The notes under the pieces: model-generated
Database searches by the model: none
What the model was told of the DNA's origin: nothing
The model's input: the letters and a program-made list of their open reading frames with translations, nothing else
Origin: Hirudo medicinalis
Lineage: Eukaryota > Annelida > Clitellata > Hirudinida > Hirudinidae
Direction of reading: 5' to 3'
Assembly: GCA_011800805.1 (NCBI GenBank)
Contig: MPNW01000062.1
Span: forward strand, 8,043-72,042
Length of the DNA: 64,000 bases
Made by a program: the position numbers and the translations under genes
In this document: piece after piece, positions 1-28,478 of the stretch
How positions within the stretch are numbered: the first letter of the stretch is position 1
Layout of the letters: every line of letters starts with the position of its first letter

Positions 1-589
1 CATCCAGGAACATAATAACTCAAATTCAAATTCTTGGTTAGCAATTGACATGTCTTATTAGCTGTTATATACGTCATCATTGTGCAAGATCTAAAGCGAT
101 GTTGTGCACATTGAATTCCACATTCCAACAAAGAACGAACTGTGACTGTCAGATGATGTTCAGAGCTGACGCATCTTTCTCCATCTGAATCTCCGAATTT
201 TTCTAGGTTAATGTCTGACCGTGCCGCAATATGAAATGCAAGCCAAATGGTAACCGCAGAAAGGGACATACTCAAAGACGATATTTTGAAAAAGTTTTAC
301 GAATTTGTTGAGTTAAATTTCTTTTCGTCCTTTTTATTTCGGTTTGGAAATGTTTATTAATAGCAATCGATGAAAACTTCAAAGATGCTCTCTAATGAAT
401 TTAATGCTTTGTCCGAAGATGAGTCAATTGTTTGATCTCTGCTTTGATCCAAGATAATCGATGAAGTTGTGATCTTATTGCATTAGATCCATCTCGATGC
501 TTTGGTCCAACCTAATGCATTTTTGATATTTATAAAACATGCTCACTTACTTTTCATCATTGAGGAGCTAACGCACATTGATAACATTG

Positions 590-1085
590 ATGGGGTTCTA
601 TCGAATGACACTCATCAAATGTCTCCAGTGGCGTCCCCCAAGGCAGTGTGCTTGGCCACACTCTCTTACTGTTATACATTTATGTCCTAATCTATTCAAG
701 GATTATAATGTTGCTTGCAAGCTGTTTGCTGATGATGTCAAGCTTTACTGCTTGCCTACTCCGTCCAAAAAAATCTACAATCTGCTCTCATCGGCCAATG
801 AAGTGGCGCATGCCAATTTTAAATTGCGCCCGACATGTTAGGTGACAGGACGCACAAAAAAATCAGATGTTCATGAGTACTTCGTAAACGGCAAAACACG
901 TTGATGGGATCATAGATCTCGGGGTCCCGATGGATCCCTACCTAAGGTTTGATTGCCAGATTGAAACCATCACTCGTAAAGCTGCTATCATGGATAATTC
1001 GAACATCTTTTTCTTCCAAAGACAAGGATATTTTAAAGCTTACATTCTGCTCAACACTGCTTTTGCAGCTCTGAAAAATCTTTTT
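590..1085 (+). pseudogene. Non-LTR retrotransposon RT fragment
   Basis: Decayed reverse transcriptase piece of a LINE. Around 620-660 the frames read a GVPQGSVLG-like motif, about 715-735 gives LFADDVKLY (the RT catalytic YADD/FADD box), and 905-1000 reads DLGV.MDPYLRFD, the usual palm-to-thumb segment. The reading frame shifts several times and stops interrupt it, so it cannot be active. It lies downstream of the last recognised polycystin exon. The LINE clade is not resolved. Confidence 0.7.
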
Positions 1086-1713
1086 TTTTTCTCAGTTCGG
1101 GAAGAGCATTTTTCTTTTCGGCAGTTTTTTACGTTCCTTCTTTCGTTGGTTTTGCCTATTTTCTAAGGTTATTGTCTCCAATTACTCGAGTTCTCCAAGA
1201 GTGGACAAGGTACCTGAGTTAATGATTGAATTAAAATAAAGTCTCTGAATTAAGCTGCACCACTATGAACCTAACAAGCCGCACATATCATTTAGTCTAG
1301 AATGAGACTGTGATTTTGATGAGAATACCTGCCAAAATTAATAACTTTATTAAGTCTGGATGACAAAAATTTGGGCAATTAACTTTGGTAGCATTTAAAA
1401 ATACTATTTATCTAATTACTCTATTAGATTTTTAACAAAGGACAGTAAATACAATTGTTACATTATTTCATCGCTTGACATGCATGGCGAGAATTTTTAA
1501 AAAAGGAGATGGCGAATGAAATAACATAAGCAAAATGGAATGCTCTCTTAATGTATTAAAATGTTGTCACAAAAATTGAACCAGAAACCGGGACAAAATT
1601 TAAAATATTTATTCAGTCGCATTCATCTTTTTCCTGAAAATACATAAATTTAAGAATAAGATTTAATTTTCGGTTCAGAAAAACGTAGGAAATTCCAATT
1701 CGCTAAAACTGAC
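1086..1713. other. Gap with no recognised gene
   Basis: AT-rich sequence between the LINE fragment and the last recognised polycystin exon. It could hold the true last exon and 3' UTR of that minus-strand gene, but I see no convincing coding segment. Confidence 0.4.
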
Positions 1714-18929
<17,216 letters not shown>

Positions 18930-19179
18930 CTAAGTTATTAAAAAAAGATTATCAGAAAACATCGTCAGCTTATCTAAATTTCTCTTAATGTTTGGAACAT
19001 ATGCTCATATTTATTTCATTTCACAAACTGAAGGTCCCGTAGGCCATTAATGCCGTTCAGGTTACTTAACGAAAAATAAAACTATGAACAGTGCTTGGAA
19101 CGAAACGAACAAGAGGATGTTTTATAAAGATGCCAAAAATTTAGAACCAACTTCCGTAATTAAGCATTTAAAATGAGTG
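18930..19179. other. No recognised feature
   Basis: AT-rich non-coding sequence upstream of the WSC exon. If the polycystin gene starts further right, its first exons should lie in this or the following region; none was recognised. Confidence 0.4.
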
Positions 19180-19380
19180 TAAGTTGTGGAGTTAACAATT
19201 TCATGGTATATAGAATACTGTTACGACACGATTTGTGACGAAAAATTTCATTGTATCGATCCTGCAACGACCCGTCTTTAATTTATAACGGTGACCCCTT
19301 GTGGTCGGGTGGGTAGATGGTTCAAATTTTTCAAGAAGATTGAAGTCGATGAAGCCGTTCAAAAATGTAAAGCATAATTA
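19180..19380 (-). pseudogene. LINE RT C-terminal fragment
   Basis: The minus strand reads FLNGFIDFNLLEKFEPSTH, TTRGHRYKLKTGRCRID and FFVTNRVVTVF. This is the pattern seen at the very end of many invertebrate non-LTR ORF2 proteins (TRGH.YKL...R...FF..RVV..WN). Only this terminal part is present. Confidence 0.65.
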
Positions 19381-19877
19381 ATCGTTCCTCTAGTGATTTT
19401 AATCTAACAAACCATATGAAACGGAATTATGACATGACATGATGGCTCACAAAAATAAATCACAAATTCCTTGATAGAAGTGAATAAAAGATTTGTTATT
19501 TGTTCAAACATGTTTGTAAAAATTACTCGTAAATATGAATTACAGTTGAATGTGAAACGTCAGAAAGCTTGAAAATGCTTAGGACCCATTGAACAATCGG
19601 TTGCTGTCGTAGCTGTCAGATTTAGAGTTTGGATTGGTTTAGCTGTTGGTTTTGCATGGACCGATAAAATGATATTTGCAAACGACAGAACGCTGAGGGC
19701 TATCTATCATTTCAAAGTGTATATGACTGTTTTAGTCCATAGATAATTAAGATAAAAGCATTATTTGGTTTTATTAGGCGAAAATCAGACAAAAGACAAA
19801 TCTTCCATTAACGAAGTTTAATGTCTTAAGAATAAATAGGAATAATAGTAACTATATTAACGGAATATTACAATGTT

Positions 19878-19948
19878 TCTCCGAAAATAAGACATGGCCT
19901 CATATTAATTTTAGCTCCAAAAAACTCGACAGGGCTTATTTTCGGGGG
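19878..19948. mobile_element. Short MITE with CCGAAAATAAG inverted repeats
   Basis: Left end CTCCGAAAATAAGAC; the right end, when reverse-complemented, is CCCCCCGAAAATAAGCCC. The ~70 bp unit carries the TAATTTTAGCTC interior typical of a widespread invertebrate MITE type. It has no coding capacity. Confidence 0.6.
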
Positions 19949-21024
19949 GTCGCGGAAAATTCATCGCAGGAAAATTCATCGTGTAAAATATTCTTAGGAG
20001 AGAAAATAAATTGATATAAATACGATGGTCCCTCAGAATAAGGTTTTCCAAATAAAGTGCATGTTCATGCAGCATTCACAGTTTTTGGGAATAATATAAA
20101 TGTAAAGATTAAATTAATTAAATTATTACATGCATTAATCAGAGTCTGGAGCAATAACAACCACGATCGAACGGAGCACCAAATAGTCTCTATTATGCAG
20201 TGTTCATTAATTAAATAAAAACCTACGGCACAGTGACGTCTGGAGCACAGAGATCGCAATAAAGGTCCCCAACGAAGCCAACATCTCACCACGATGGTTG
20301 GCGCAGAAAAACAGTGACGTAACGTGACATCATAAAACATGCTGAAAGCTTGATTTTGGACTAGAAGGAAATCTTTGCTGGCTAAAAAATATCTTGACTA
20401 TTACTAATTAAAATCATTAAGTAGTCTAGCAAACTTTTCATTATTTAAAAAAGATAATTTATGTAATGTCTTTTTAACAAAAACAAAAATATATATTAAT
20501 ATACTTAAAACAATTAAGGGGGAAATTGTGCAAGCCTTCAAATTAAAAAAAAACATTATTCTAAAGAAATGTGGTCAAGTAGCATTTGCTTTATTTGAGC
20601 ATTTATTTGTGAAGTAAAAATATTTACTTTCAATCATTTGATGGGCGGAGTTTATTTTGATGGACGTAGTTAATTTTGTTATGAATATTAATAACGACAG
20701 GTTGTACGGTTTAACCGAAAAAAGTTTCTGGAAAAATGTAGTTGCTCAATTTACGTCGCTAAAGTAATATATAAATAACTTACAGAATAACGGCTCAATA
20801 TTTTCATTTAGAGGAGACTGCTTTCTCAGTTACACGTTTGCACTGTTTTAAGTACGAAAAAACTTTGTCACTAAATCTATATTTGTAATGAATTTTAATA
20901 TGCCAAACAAAATTTTAAATTCCAGGCGGACCCCTAGAAATTACCGGGACTTTGGGCACTTTCCCCCTCTCATAGCGGTCCTGCATTTGAAGCAACATAG
21001 AGGTTACATATTTTGCAAATCCGT
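19949..21024. other. Intergenic region, no recognised gene
   Basis: AT-rich. A minus-strand open frame at 20065-20340 (91 aa, Cys/Trp-rich) has no recognisable domain or splice context, and I do not support it as a gene. Confidence 0.5.
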
Positions 21025-21400
21025 TCAAGAAGTGACGACTGAAAGACTAACAGTAATGTTATAAATCCATCTGCTCAAATTTGGGTTTTTTAACATAAAA
21101 AAAACACTGTTGACGTCAATTAATCTTAAACTCTCGCGAGAGAGAACGAGACTGCGTGCAAGGGCAGAAGTTGTGTCAACGGAGAGGAGCGGACGGATAT
21201 GCCGAATTGCCCAGATGAGGTGATTGCATGATTTGACGATGGAGGCGGAATTTTCTTTAAAGCTGAGATGAGAATCAAAAGTAACACCGAGGAGTTTAAG
21301 AGTAATAGAAGGAAGGAGGGTGCCTGCGACGTTTATGGAGGATGGAGGAGTTTTTAGGCGGGCGGGTGTGCCGGTGAACATGATTTAGGATTTCTGCGGA
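21025..21400 (-). pseudogene. LINE RT fragment
   Basis: The minus strand reads LNPQKS near the right end, then MFTGTPARL, LPSITLKLLGVTFDSHLSF and CNHLIWAIRHIRPLLS: the N-P-x-K-T/S/E catalytic-domain end, the LGV.FD.LSF motif and the following helix of CR1/L2-type RTs. 5' and 3' ends are missing. Confidence 0.75.
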
Positions 21401-22127
21401 TTCAGTTGAAGAAAGTTAACTATGCCAATCATTGATGGAAAACTTGTAAGTTGAAAATAGCACAGTAGACCTCGAAATGGCATAGAGAATGACATATGGG
21501 AATTTCAAGTCGCTACCGTTCACCGTTCGGGAGTTCTTGGGACAGACAAACTTTCTGTTTTATATTATAGATATACTATTCCTAAATGTATATTATTGTA
21601 TGTATATAATATATTTTATTAAATATAAATAATATATATACACATAAACATTATATATTGAAACAGGGATAATTAAAAACAACTGGACTATGCGCGGGGC
21701 CCTTGTGAGTTTAATGATACTTTAATCATTTGTTAACAAGCTTATTTCCCTTACGGGTCCCCGTCTCTATGAGTTTGCTGGGTAGGACTAGGCCAACTCG
21801 CGGGCAATTCACATGGTGATGAAACAAATAAAAAAAAATAAATAAAAACCTTGGAGAACTGACGTGCACGAAGTGTCGCTGCCGGTGAGCTGGTTTTTGC
21901 CAGTTAGTTGGCAAATGCTTACTTTCGACGCAAAACAGTTTGATAACGTTTGACATTTTTAAACCGTGATTTTTTTTAGTTAAATATAAATTACTTTAAT
22001 AAACACTTTAAAATTGAATAACTGAGCTATTAAAATTATTTAGGACCATATTCACTTTTTACTTGCAGTTATTCCTGATGGTTGCAGTCGTGCGATCTAA
22101 CAATTTTCAAGTGTTTGAATGTACTGA
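21401..22127. other. Upstream region of the NMNAT gene
   Basis: AT-rich DNA with a ~60 bp TA-rich stretch around 21540-21660. It should contain the NMNAT promoter and 5' UTR; no specific element was recognised. Confidence 0.4.
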
Positions 22128-25100
22128 ATGGCCAATCAAGGAAAGCATGACCGCCAAGCTTGTCCAAAGAAGAGAAAAATTTTGTTGGTTGCCTGTGGGT
22201 CATTTAATCCCGTCACAAATATGCACCTAAGGATGTTTGGTTAGTTTTGAAATGTCGATGAGTTGGACTGTCGGATTGAGGCTTGTGGAGGCAGTTTAAC
22301 AAAATTTTTGGAAGATGACCCAATCTCAATAAAAGCGTATTTTTTAATTCATTGGAAATTGAATCACATTAGCTGCTAAAAATTAAAAATAACGAAGCAA
22401 ATTTATGTATTACAATGTTTTTGCAATCATACATTTTTGTTGCGATGCAATTAATCATATATAATAAAGAAGAATGTTAACGTCAAAGGGGAGGCTGATC
22501 TTCATTTAAAATTTCATTTTGCCATACATTTCATGTTATCAGCTAGCATTTATTTACTTGCCTGATGCATAATCAGTTCTAAGATATTCATAGTTTTAGT
22601 CACATCATATTTTAATGTTAATCAACCTTAAATGAAAATAGTTATTTCCTTCTAGAAGTTGCTCGGGATGCACTTGAGCAAATCCATCCATGTCAGATAT
22701 TTGGAGTCATATCGCCAGTTAATGACAAGTATTCTCACAAGGTATCCAGTTTATGGTACTTCTATATCATGAAGCCATATATTACATACAATATTTTCTA
22801 TTTTATATTATAGATAGATATGTCAGATATAAGTTAATGCTACAGTGGCCATTTATTTCCATCTTGACTGGTACATAATTCGAAATTCCTGAGTATCCAG
22901 GCATAAATTTGAGTATAAATTAAGTCTCCACTTAAGCATTCTCACCTCATTGAAAGCTTGAATAAGTTTTCTTATGCGATTTAAAGTGTTTATGGTGCAC
23001 ATTAATCTCCCAAGAATGCAATGCTTTGATTTCTGTTACCAGGAACTTGCACCAGCTCTTGATAGGATTGAAATGATCAAGTTAGCCCTGACATCTTCTG
23101 ATTGGATCAAGTATATGTTTATATTTTTAGCATATTTTTAATTTGGTTAATTTTCCTCCATTTTAATGGTTTTTAATACACTTCTAAAGAAGCTTGTATT
23201 GCCTAATTCTCAACAGTTATTAGTTAAAATCTGTAATTCATTGTTTGTAATCAAGAATAGCATATGCATAGCTGATAAATATCATATTTTGTGTGCCTTT
23301 TCTATTCAAATTGGGTGTGAAGGCACTATACTTGCCTATCCATTCACATAGTGCCCCTACCAAAAGGGAATCCCTGGAAGTAGATGCAGGATCCCAAACT
23401 TGACACATTACGACAGTTGCCGTTACTATCATTTGCAGGAATTCAACCCATTGAGCTAATTTGCATGCCATAGTTATAGCTTGTTAATATCACATTAAAT
23501 AGAATTGATACCTGGGAAGCAAGCCAAGACACTTGGCTTGAAACTGTCAAAATTCTGAGACACATGAGAGAAGTGGCATTATCCTATTTTCAAAGCAGTG
23601 ATGAAAATGAGAATGAAACAACTCATTCAACCAAGAGGAGAAGAACTCGAGATGCCAACAAAAGTAAATTTTTGTAATTACTTTTAATTGAGATGACTAA
23701 GTTAATAATCGTATAATCATCTAACAAAATTGCAAAATTGCCTGGGCTTCATTTTTATCTGTTGGATGTCAAATTGATGCTGAAGTTCAATCTATTCTTA
23801 CCTATTAACTGATCAAATCTCCATTTTATCTGAAGACATGATGTGTGCAAAGTGATAATTTAATCGTAATAAAATACTACAAGTAATACTTACCTAATAA
23901 AGAAGTCTACATTAAAGACTTTGAAAAGATGGAAAGCTCAGAACAAGCTACAACCTCGTGTGATGTTGAGGTTCAACTCTTGTGTGGTGCAGACGTCATA
24001 CAATCATTTTCTGTACCAGATCTGTGGAAACCAGCACATGTTTGTAAATGTTATTTCTTCTAAGCTCTTGTAAGGGCTGCTGTGTTTAAGACAACAAGTA
24101 GTTTGTTTTAATGTTTGTATTACCTTAAAATTTCACTGAGTTTTGTATTTTATTTTTCACTTTGTATTGTGAGCGATTGCATTTGAATCTTGTAGGCTAT
24201 GTGCATAAGTTATTAACCCATAACAGATAACAATTTATTATATTGCCATAACATATGGCCTAGAATTACATAATATTATATACTAGTTAGCTTTATAATA
24301 TTGCAATTTTCTGTAATATATTATATAAGATTCAGCAAGGTCTTCTCAAAAGAAAATTTCAGAAAGGAAGATATTTTTATATGAGTGCAAGTTGTTTCAA
24401 TGAAATTATGAGCCATCCTCAGATGAGTTCCATCTACTAGTCATGTTGTTAGGTGTTGGTTAGATTAGTCGGTTGTCTATTAAATGTTAATTTAATTTCA
24501 ATTACCATCATCATTAAATAATCCACCATCATAAAATAGCAACACTGTTTTATTGAAATAATATGTAATGTAGCACAAGAGAAAATATAGAAATGGTTGT
24601 GTCTCATTGATATCACTTTTTGTTTTCCCAGTTTTAAGGTGTATTTTTGCATTATTAGTTAGGTTGAGTTGATAGAGATTATATAACAAGCATTAATTTA
24701 TTTATTGCTATAAATGTGATATTGTAATCATAATGTAACAGATTCCTGTTTTATTGATAAACTCTTTGCTTTCTATTTTGTTCTTGGCCTTTTATTACTT
24801 ATGTCTTTGTCAAACCTATTGAAATTGGAATCATCTTGCAAATATTTTTTAAAATGTGCACATTTTCAGATAGAAGAAATTGTAAAAGATTTTGGATTGG
24901 TGGTCTGTAATAGAGTTGGTTATGATTTGGACAAGTATATATATGAGTTCGATGTCCTCACCTCACATAAGGTAAATTTCATTTCCATTCACGAGTTTTG
25001 TTCCTCTGGCACTACTTTCTATTTGAATAGAATAATATTTTGATCATTACTGACTGGATCACAAATGAGATCAGCTCAACTAAGATCAGGTATTATTTTG

Positions 25101-25574
25101 TTGTATGCTTCAAGTTATTGGAATGTTTATTTCTCTGTGGTCTATGTGTTAACATTTGTTAAATTTTTGTGGACATAATCATTCATTTGTGACATGATTT
25201 GTAGGAGAGCTTTGAAGAGAGGAGAGAGTGTTAAGTATTTGTTGCAAGATTCAGTGATCGACTACATTCACCATAAACAGCTTTACAATGCAAAGATAAC
25301 CAAGTAAGATGATGAAAAGGATATAATTCTTTATGATCCCTATGAGATCATTTTAACATAACTCTGTTTAACTGCAATTTTTGAGAGTTGTGGTCATCAT
25401 CTGCTATTGTTGTGTGAAGATATTGCCATGAATGCTGCCCTGTTTTATATAGACAAACAATTTATACCATTTGGTGACTTAAAACAAAATATTGTTTGAT
25501 TTCCACTACGCTTTGTGTTTGTTTTTCCTTCTTTGACTAGAAGTGGAGTAAAACCATTTGCAGTGAATCATTAG
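22128..25574 (+). CDS. NMNAT: Nicotinamide/nicotinate mononucleotide adenylyltransferase
   Basis: Catalyses NMN (or NaMN) + ATP to NAD (or NaAD) + PPi, the last step of NAD synthesis; most like the nuclear NMNAT1 type. Exons: 22128-22239, 22656-22741, 23043-23110, 23503-23662, 23929-24039, 24870-24971, 25031-25089, 25205-25303, 25541-25574. All phases match and the sum is 831 bp (276 aa; human NMNAT1 is 279). Visible motifs: [14 protein letters not shown] near residue 25 (the nucleotidyltransferase GxFxPxTxxH), [38 protein letters not shown], and [20 protein letters not shown] (the ISSTxxR phosphate-binding motif). The exon-5 acceptor just before ATGGAAAGC was chosen because it alone keeps frame. 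The C-terminus is uncertain: an alternative acceptor at 25584 would read into the frame at 25592-26014. Confidence 0.9.
23308..23470 (-). mobile_element. Diverged SINE copy
   Basis: The reverse complement retains TTGCAGG-like starts and ACGACAGTTGCC...ATTTGCAGGA, matching the interior of the local t-RNA-derived SINE. Its B-box region (GGATCCCAAACTTGACACA) is degraded. It lies in NMNAT intron 3. Confidence 0.55.
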
Positions 25575-25591
25575 GAAATGTTAGCAAATCG

Positions 25592-26014
25592 GTGATGACT
25601 TTGGAAGAAAGCATTGTCTCCATTACAAAGGAGATGCTTTGTAAAAAGCCATCAAAGCAGTTTGAAGCATTAAAAAGTGAATTTAATACCTGCTCTCAAT
25701 GTCATCTCTACACTTGTTGCTGTTGTTGGTTTTTGGATGATAATCCTGCATTAGATGTCGGTAGCTCCTTATTCCAGCACCACCATCACTATCATCTTCC
25801 ACCTCATCCCCATCCAGCTCAGCACAGCAATGTTCACCACTGCCATCCTATGAGCATCCAGACCGAACAAAGTCACTGGACTCAGGATCTGGCCAGTACT
25901 CTGCCATCAGAGGATTTACCTCTTGGTTGTGATGTGGCTGCGGAAGCTTATTATTCACGAAGTGTTGACGATGGCAGAATTAGTCTTCCAGTTCGAAATG
26001 AAACTAATGTGTAG
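25592..26014 (+). CDS. Unassigned open frame, possible alternative NMNAT terminus
   Basis: Open for 140 codons just after the NMNAT stop. An acceptor TTAG at 25581-25584 would join NMNAT exon 8 in phase, giving ITNKSVMTLEESIV..., a helical start. It then has a Cys-rich segment (CSQCHLYTCCCCW) and a His/Pro-rich stretch (HHHHYHLPPHPHP). I recognise no domain. It may be an alternative last exon, or simply 3' UTR that happens to be open. The start codon given by the open frame (GTG) is not meaningful. Confidence 0.3.
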   Translation: MMTLEESIVSITKEMLCKKPSKQFEALKSEFNTCSQCHLYTCCCCWFLDDNPALDVGSSLFQHHHHYHLPPHPHPAQHSNVHHCHPMSIQTEQSHWTQDLASTLPSEDLPLGCDVAAEAYYSRSVDDGRISLPVRNETNV

Positions 26015-26853
26015 TCCAGCTCAGGAATAGCAAGTTCTAAAGCTATTTGCAAAAAGAATTATTTTTCTTGTTTCATGTGATCTCTTTTATATATTTCCAA
26101 GTCTCATCTGACACAGGTGACAAGTGCAGATGCAGTCAAAGCAAAGGTTTTGGAGATCATTTCACAGACATTTGTCAACTCAGGCAGCATGTCATGTTGA
26201 AGGAAAGTCGTTGAGTCGTTGAATCTTTTTGTTACAAAAGCACTTAGTTTTAGATGTCTTTTCAGTTGAATCCAATACCATTCAGTTTAGGTTAAAAATA
26301 CTCAGGACCTCCTAGGCAATTGACTTGAAATAATGACTACTATTCAACATGTTATGCAAAAGAATTTGAAATTTCATTTGTTTTGCTATTTTTCTTCATG
26401 GTAAGGATGATCAGTGATGGTTGGAATGCTATTCAAAAGAAGCTTGCGATGAAAAGGCAAGTTGTATAGGTAGATCTTTCAACCTTTTCTGAAGTTACAG
26501 ACTTTTTGGAGATCATAAATGCATATTGTTTTAATCTTTGGTATTTGGCTGGCACAAAAGGCTTGAAATGTTTCTGTAGGCTGCTTGTGTAAAAGAACAC
26601 AATTTAGGATTTCATCTTTTTTTCTTTTTTTGAGTAGGCCAAGAATGAATTATTTGTTAAAGAATTGATCATTTAGCTATGAAGTAAATTGTAAAAGTAC
26701 GACATCACTGATGAGTTTGCAGATTGTAGGGGTCACAGCCTCTTTATATGTATGAGTACAGGAATTGCATAAAATAAGTGCATATCAGAGGAATAGACAA
26801 AGTGGCTCAACGTTGTTTTGTGGCTCAACGTTTGGTAACATGGACCTCCTACC
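26015..26853. other. Intergenic, no recognised gene
   Basis: Likely NMNAT 3' flank. No coding similarity or repeat recognised. Confidence 0.4.
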
Positions 26854-27034
26854 AATGGCGAATTTAGGGGGACGGAGAGGGACATGCACCCCCCCCCCCG
26901 TGATCTTTACGATCTAAGAAAAAAATAAATCTTTTTTAATTTAAATTTGTTTTGTTTTTTTTTTCATTAATTTACGACTTTGGATGAAAATATTAGTAGC
27001 TGTCTTCCCCAACCCTTAAATCTGCCACTGGTTC
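26854..27034. mobile_element. Non-autonomous hAT-like MITE
   Basis: Imperfect terminal inverted repeats: ACCAATGGCGAATTTAGGGG at the left; the right end reverse-complements to ACCAGTGGCAGATTTAAGGG. The interior has a C-homopolymer (26889-26901) and T-rich tracts. The CAGTGGCGGATTTAGGG-type terminus is common among hAT MITEs. Clear 8-bp target duplications were not found. Confidence 0.6.
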
Positions 27035-28478
27035 CAGTGGGCGCTCCTCCTTCCAAAGTTTTCTAGATTTGCCCCTGTCCCCTACTTCTGAGGTGGAAGT
27101 CATAAAAATGTGGCTTCATAATCTTGGGATCTTGATTGTCGTGGCGTATTTTGTTAATAGTTCTTTCTGTGGTAACACTGATCGGTAAGTCCATCCATCT
27201 TCGTTGCTACTGGCTTCAAAGGATCGTTTGCCCATCGGACTGTCAGTAAAAATTAGTTGTCGTTACTTTCGCGAAAGTTGAATGACCGTCTGTCGGTTGG
27301 TCTGGTGATTGTTGTCAACTTCGAAGTGAGTTGGAAAGTTCACAGTTGGTGATGCCTTCGGATGATGTTCGTTTACCTCATAATGGTCAGCCACCCCTTA
27401 GGAAAGCTGAGCACTATAGGTTATCGAAGTTTTCTTTTAATTACATTACTTACATTACATTACGAAACGTCAGTGTCAAAAAGTTTCTAATAGCTTTGTT
27501 TTGTCTAAGTGTTTTCGGACCGACAACGTCGTCGCATCCCTCCCTTGGAACGGGACCCCCTCCCCTTAATTGCATCTAATGCCATTTGTGGATGGTCCCA
27601 AAAAGAGATAGCTATCTTTAGGAATACAAATCCTCACAAATCACATTTAAGCGAGTGCATGAGCAGTTCGATACTCACACTTGACTGTGCGAAGTACAAA
27701 CGTAACTCTTCCTAATGTTTTATGTGTTACTATGTTGTTTATGTCTGCAAGTATTTTGTACAACTTGGGTATCCGTAACTATTTTGGCTACTAGTTTATT
27801 TTGAGGGATTTTCTTTCAAAGGTGGACTCTATATGAATAGTAAAGAACCTAAGTTTCTCCGGCATGACAACTTGATGAGCAAAGTTTATAATTGAATGCT
27901 GAAAACATCAAACGTCAAGATTCAGGGTTCACTTTAACGTTGATGCGTGAACGCGAGCCACTTAATGTCGGAAATATTCAAGTGAATCGATTGTGCCAAA
28001 TTTTGTAATTGCAAAACTGAATATAGTGAATTTTGAATTTAAATTATTATTTTTTGTATTCAAGGTTCAGATTTTCTAGTAAATTTCACAATTTATTAAT
28101 GTTAGCGCTACCGTTATCGCTGCTGTTTTTTGTTATGCTTCGGATTTCCATATTGTGGGATTTTGGTTTTGTGTTTTGTGATTTTACGTTGGGCCGTTTA
28201 GGTAAGGTTTATTTAGTGGATGAATTATCTTTTCTGCAATGCAAAAAAAATGCTCTAGTATAATACTAGATAATGTCTAGATAATGTTTTGCTTAATCGC
28301 TGCTTTTTATACTTTAATTTTCAAACTTTTTCTAGTTTTTGCTAATTCAGCATGAGTTTTTGGTTAGAAACTGCTTATTAACTTTCTTCGTTTAGTGCAA
28401 AATATATTTAATAATAAAGATATTTAATGATGAACCGTTTTAGCAATCAGATTTTAGAAATAAAAGACTAAAGCAAGC
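27035..28478. other. Upstream region of CNOT9
   Basis: Contains several short open frames (for example 27331-27579, 27509-27715, 28033-28263) without recognisable domains. It may include non-coding first exons of CNOT9. No clear promoter motif. Confidence 0.4.

Noticed and set aside
27331..28263. Three short plus-strand open frames before CNOT9
   Set aside because: No domain, no supportive splice context and low-complexity composition; likely chance or 5' UTR.
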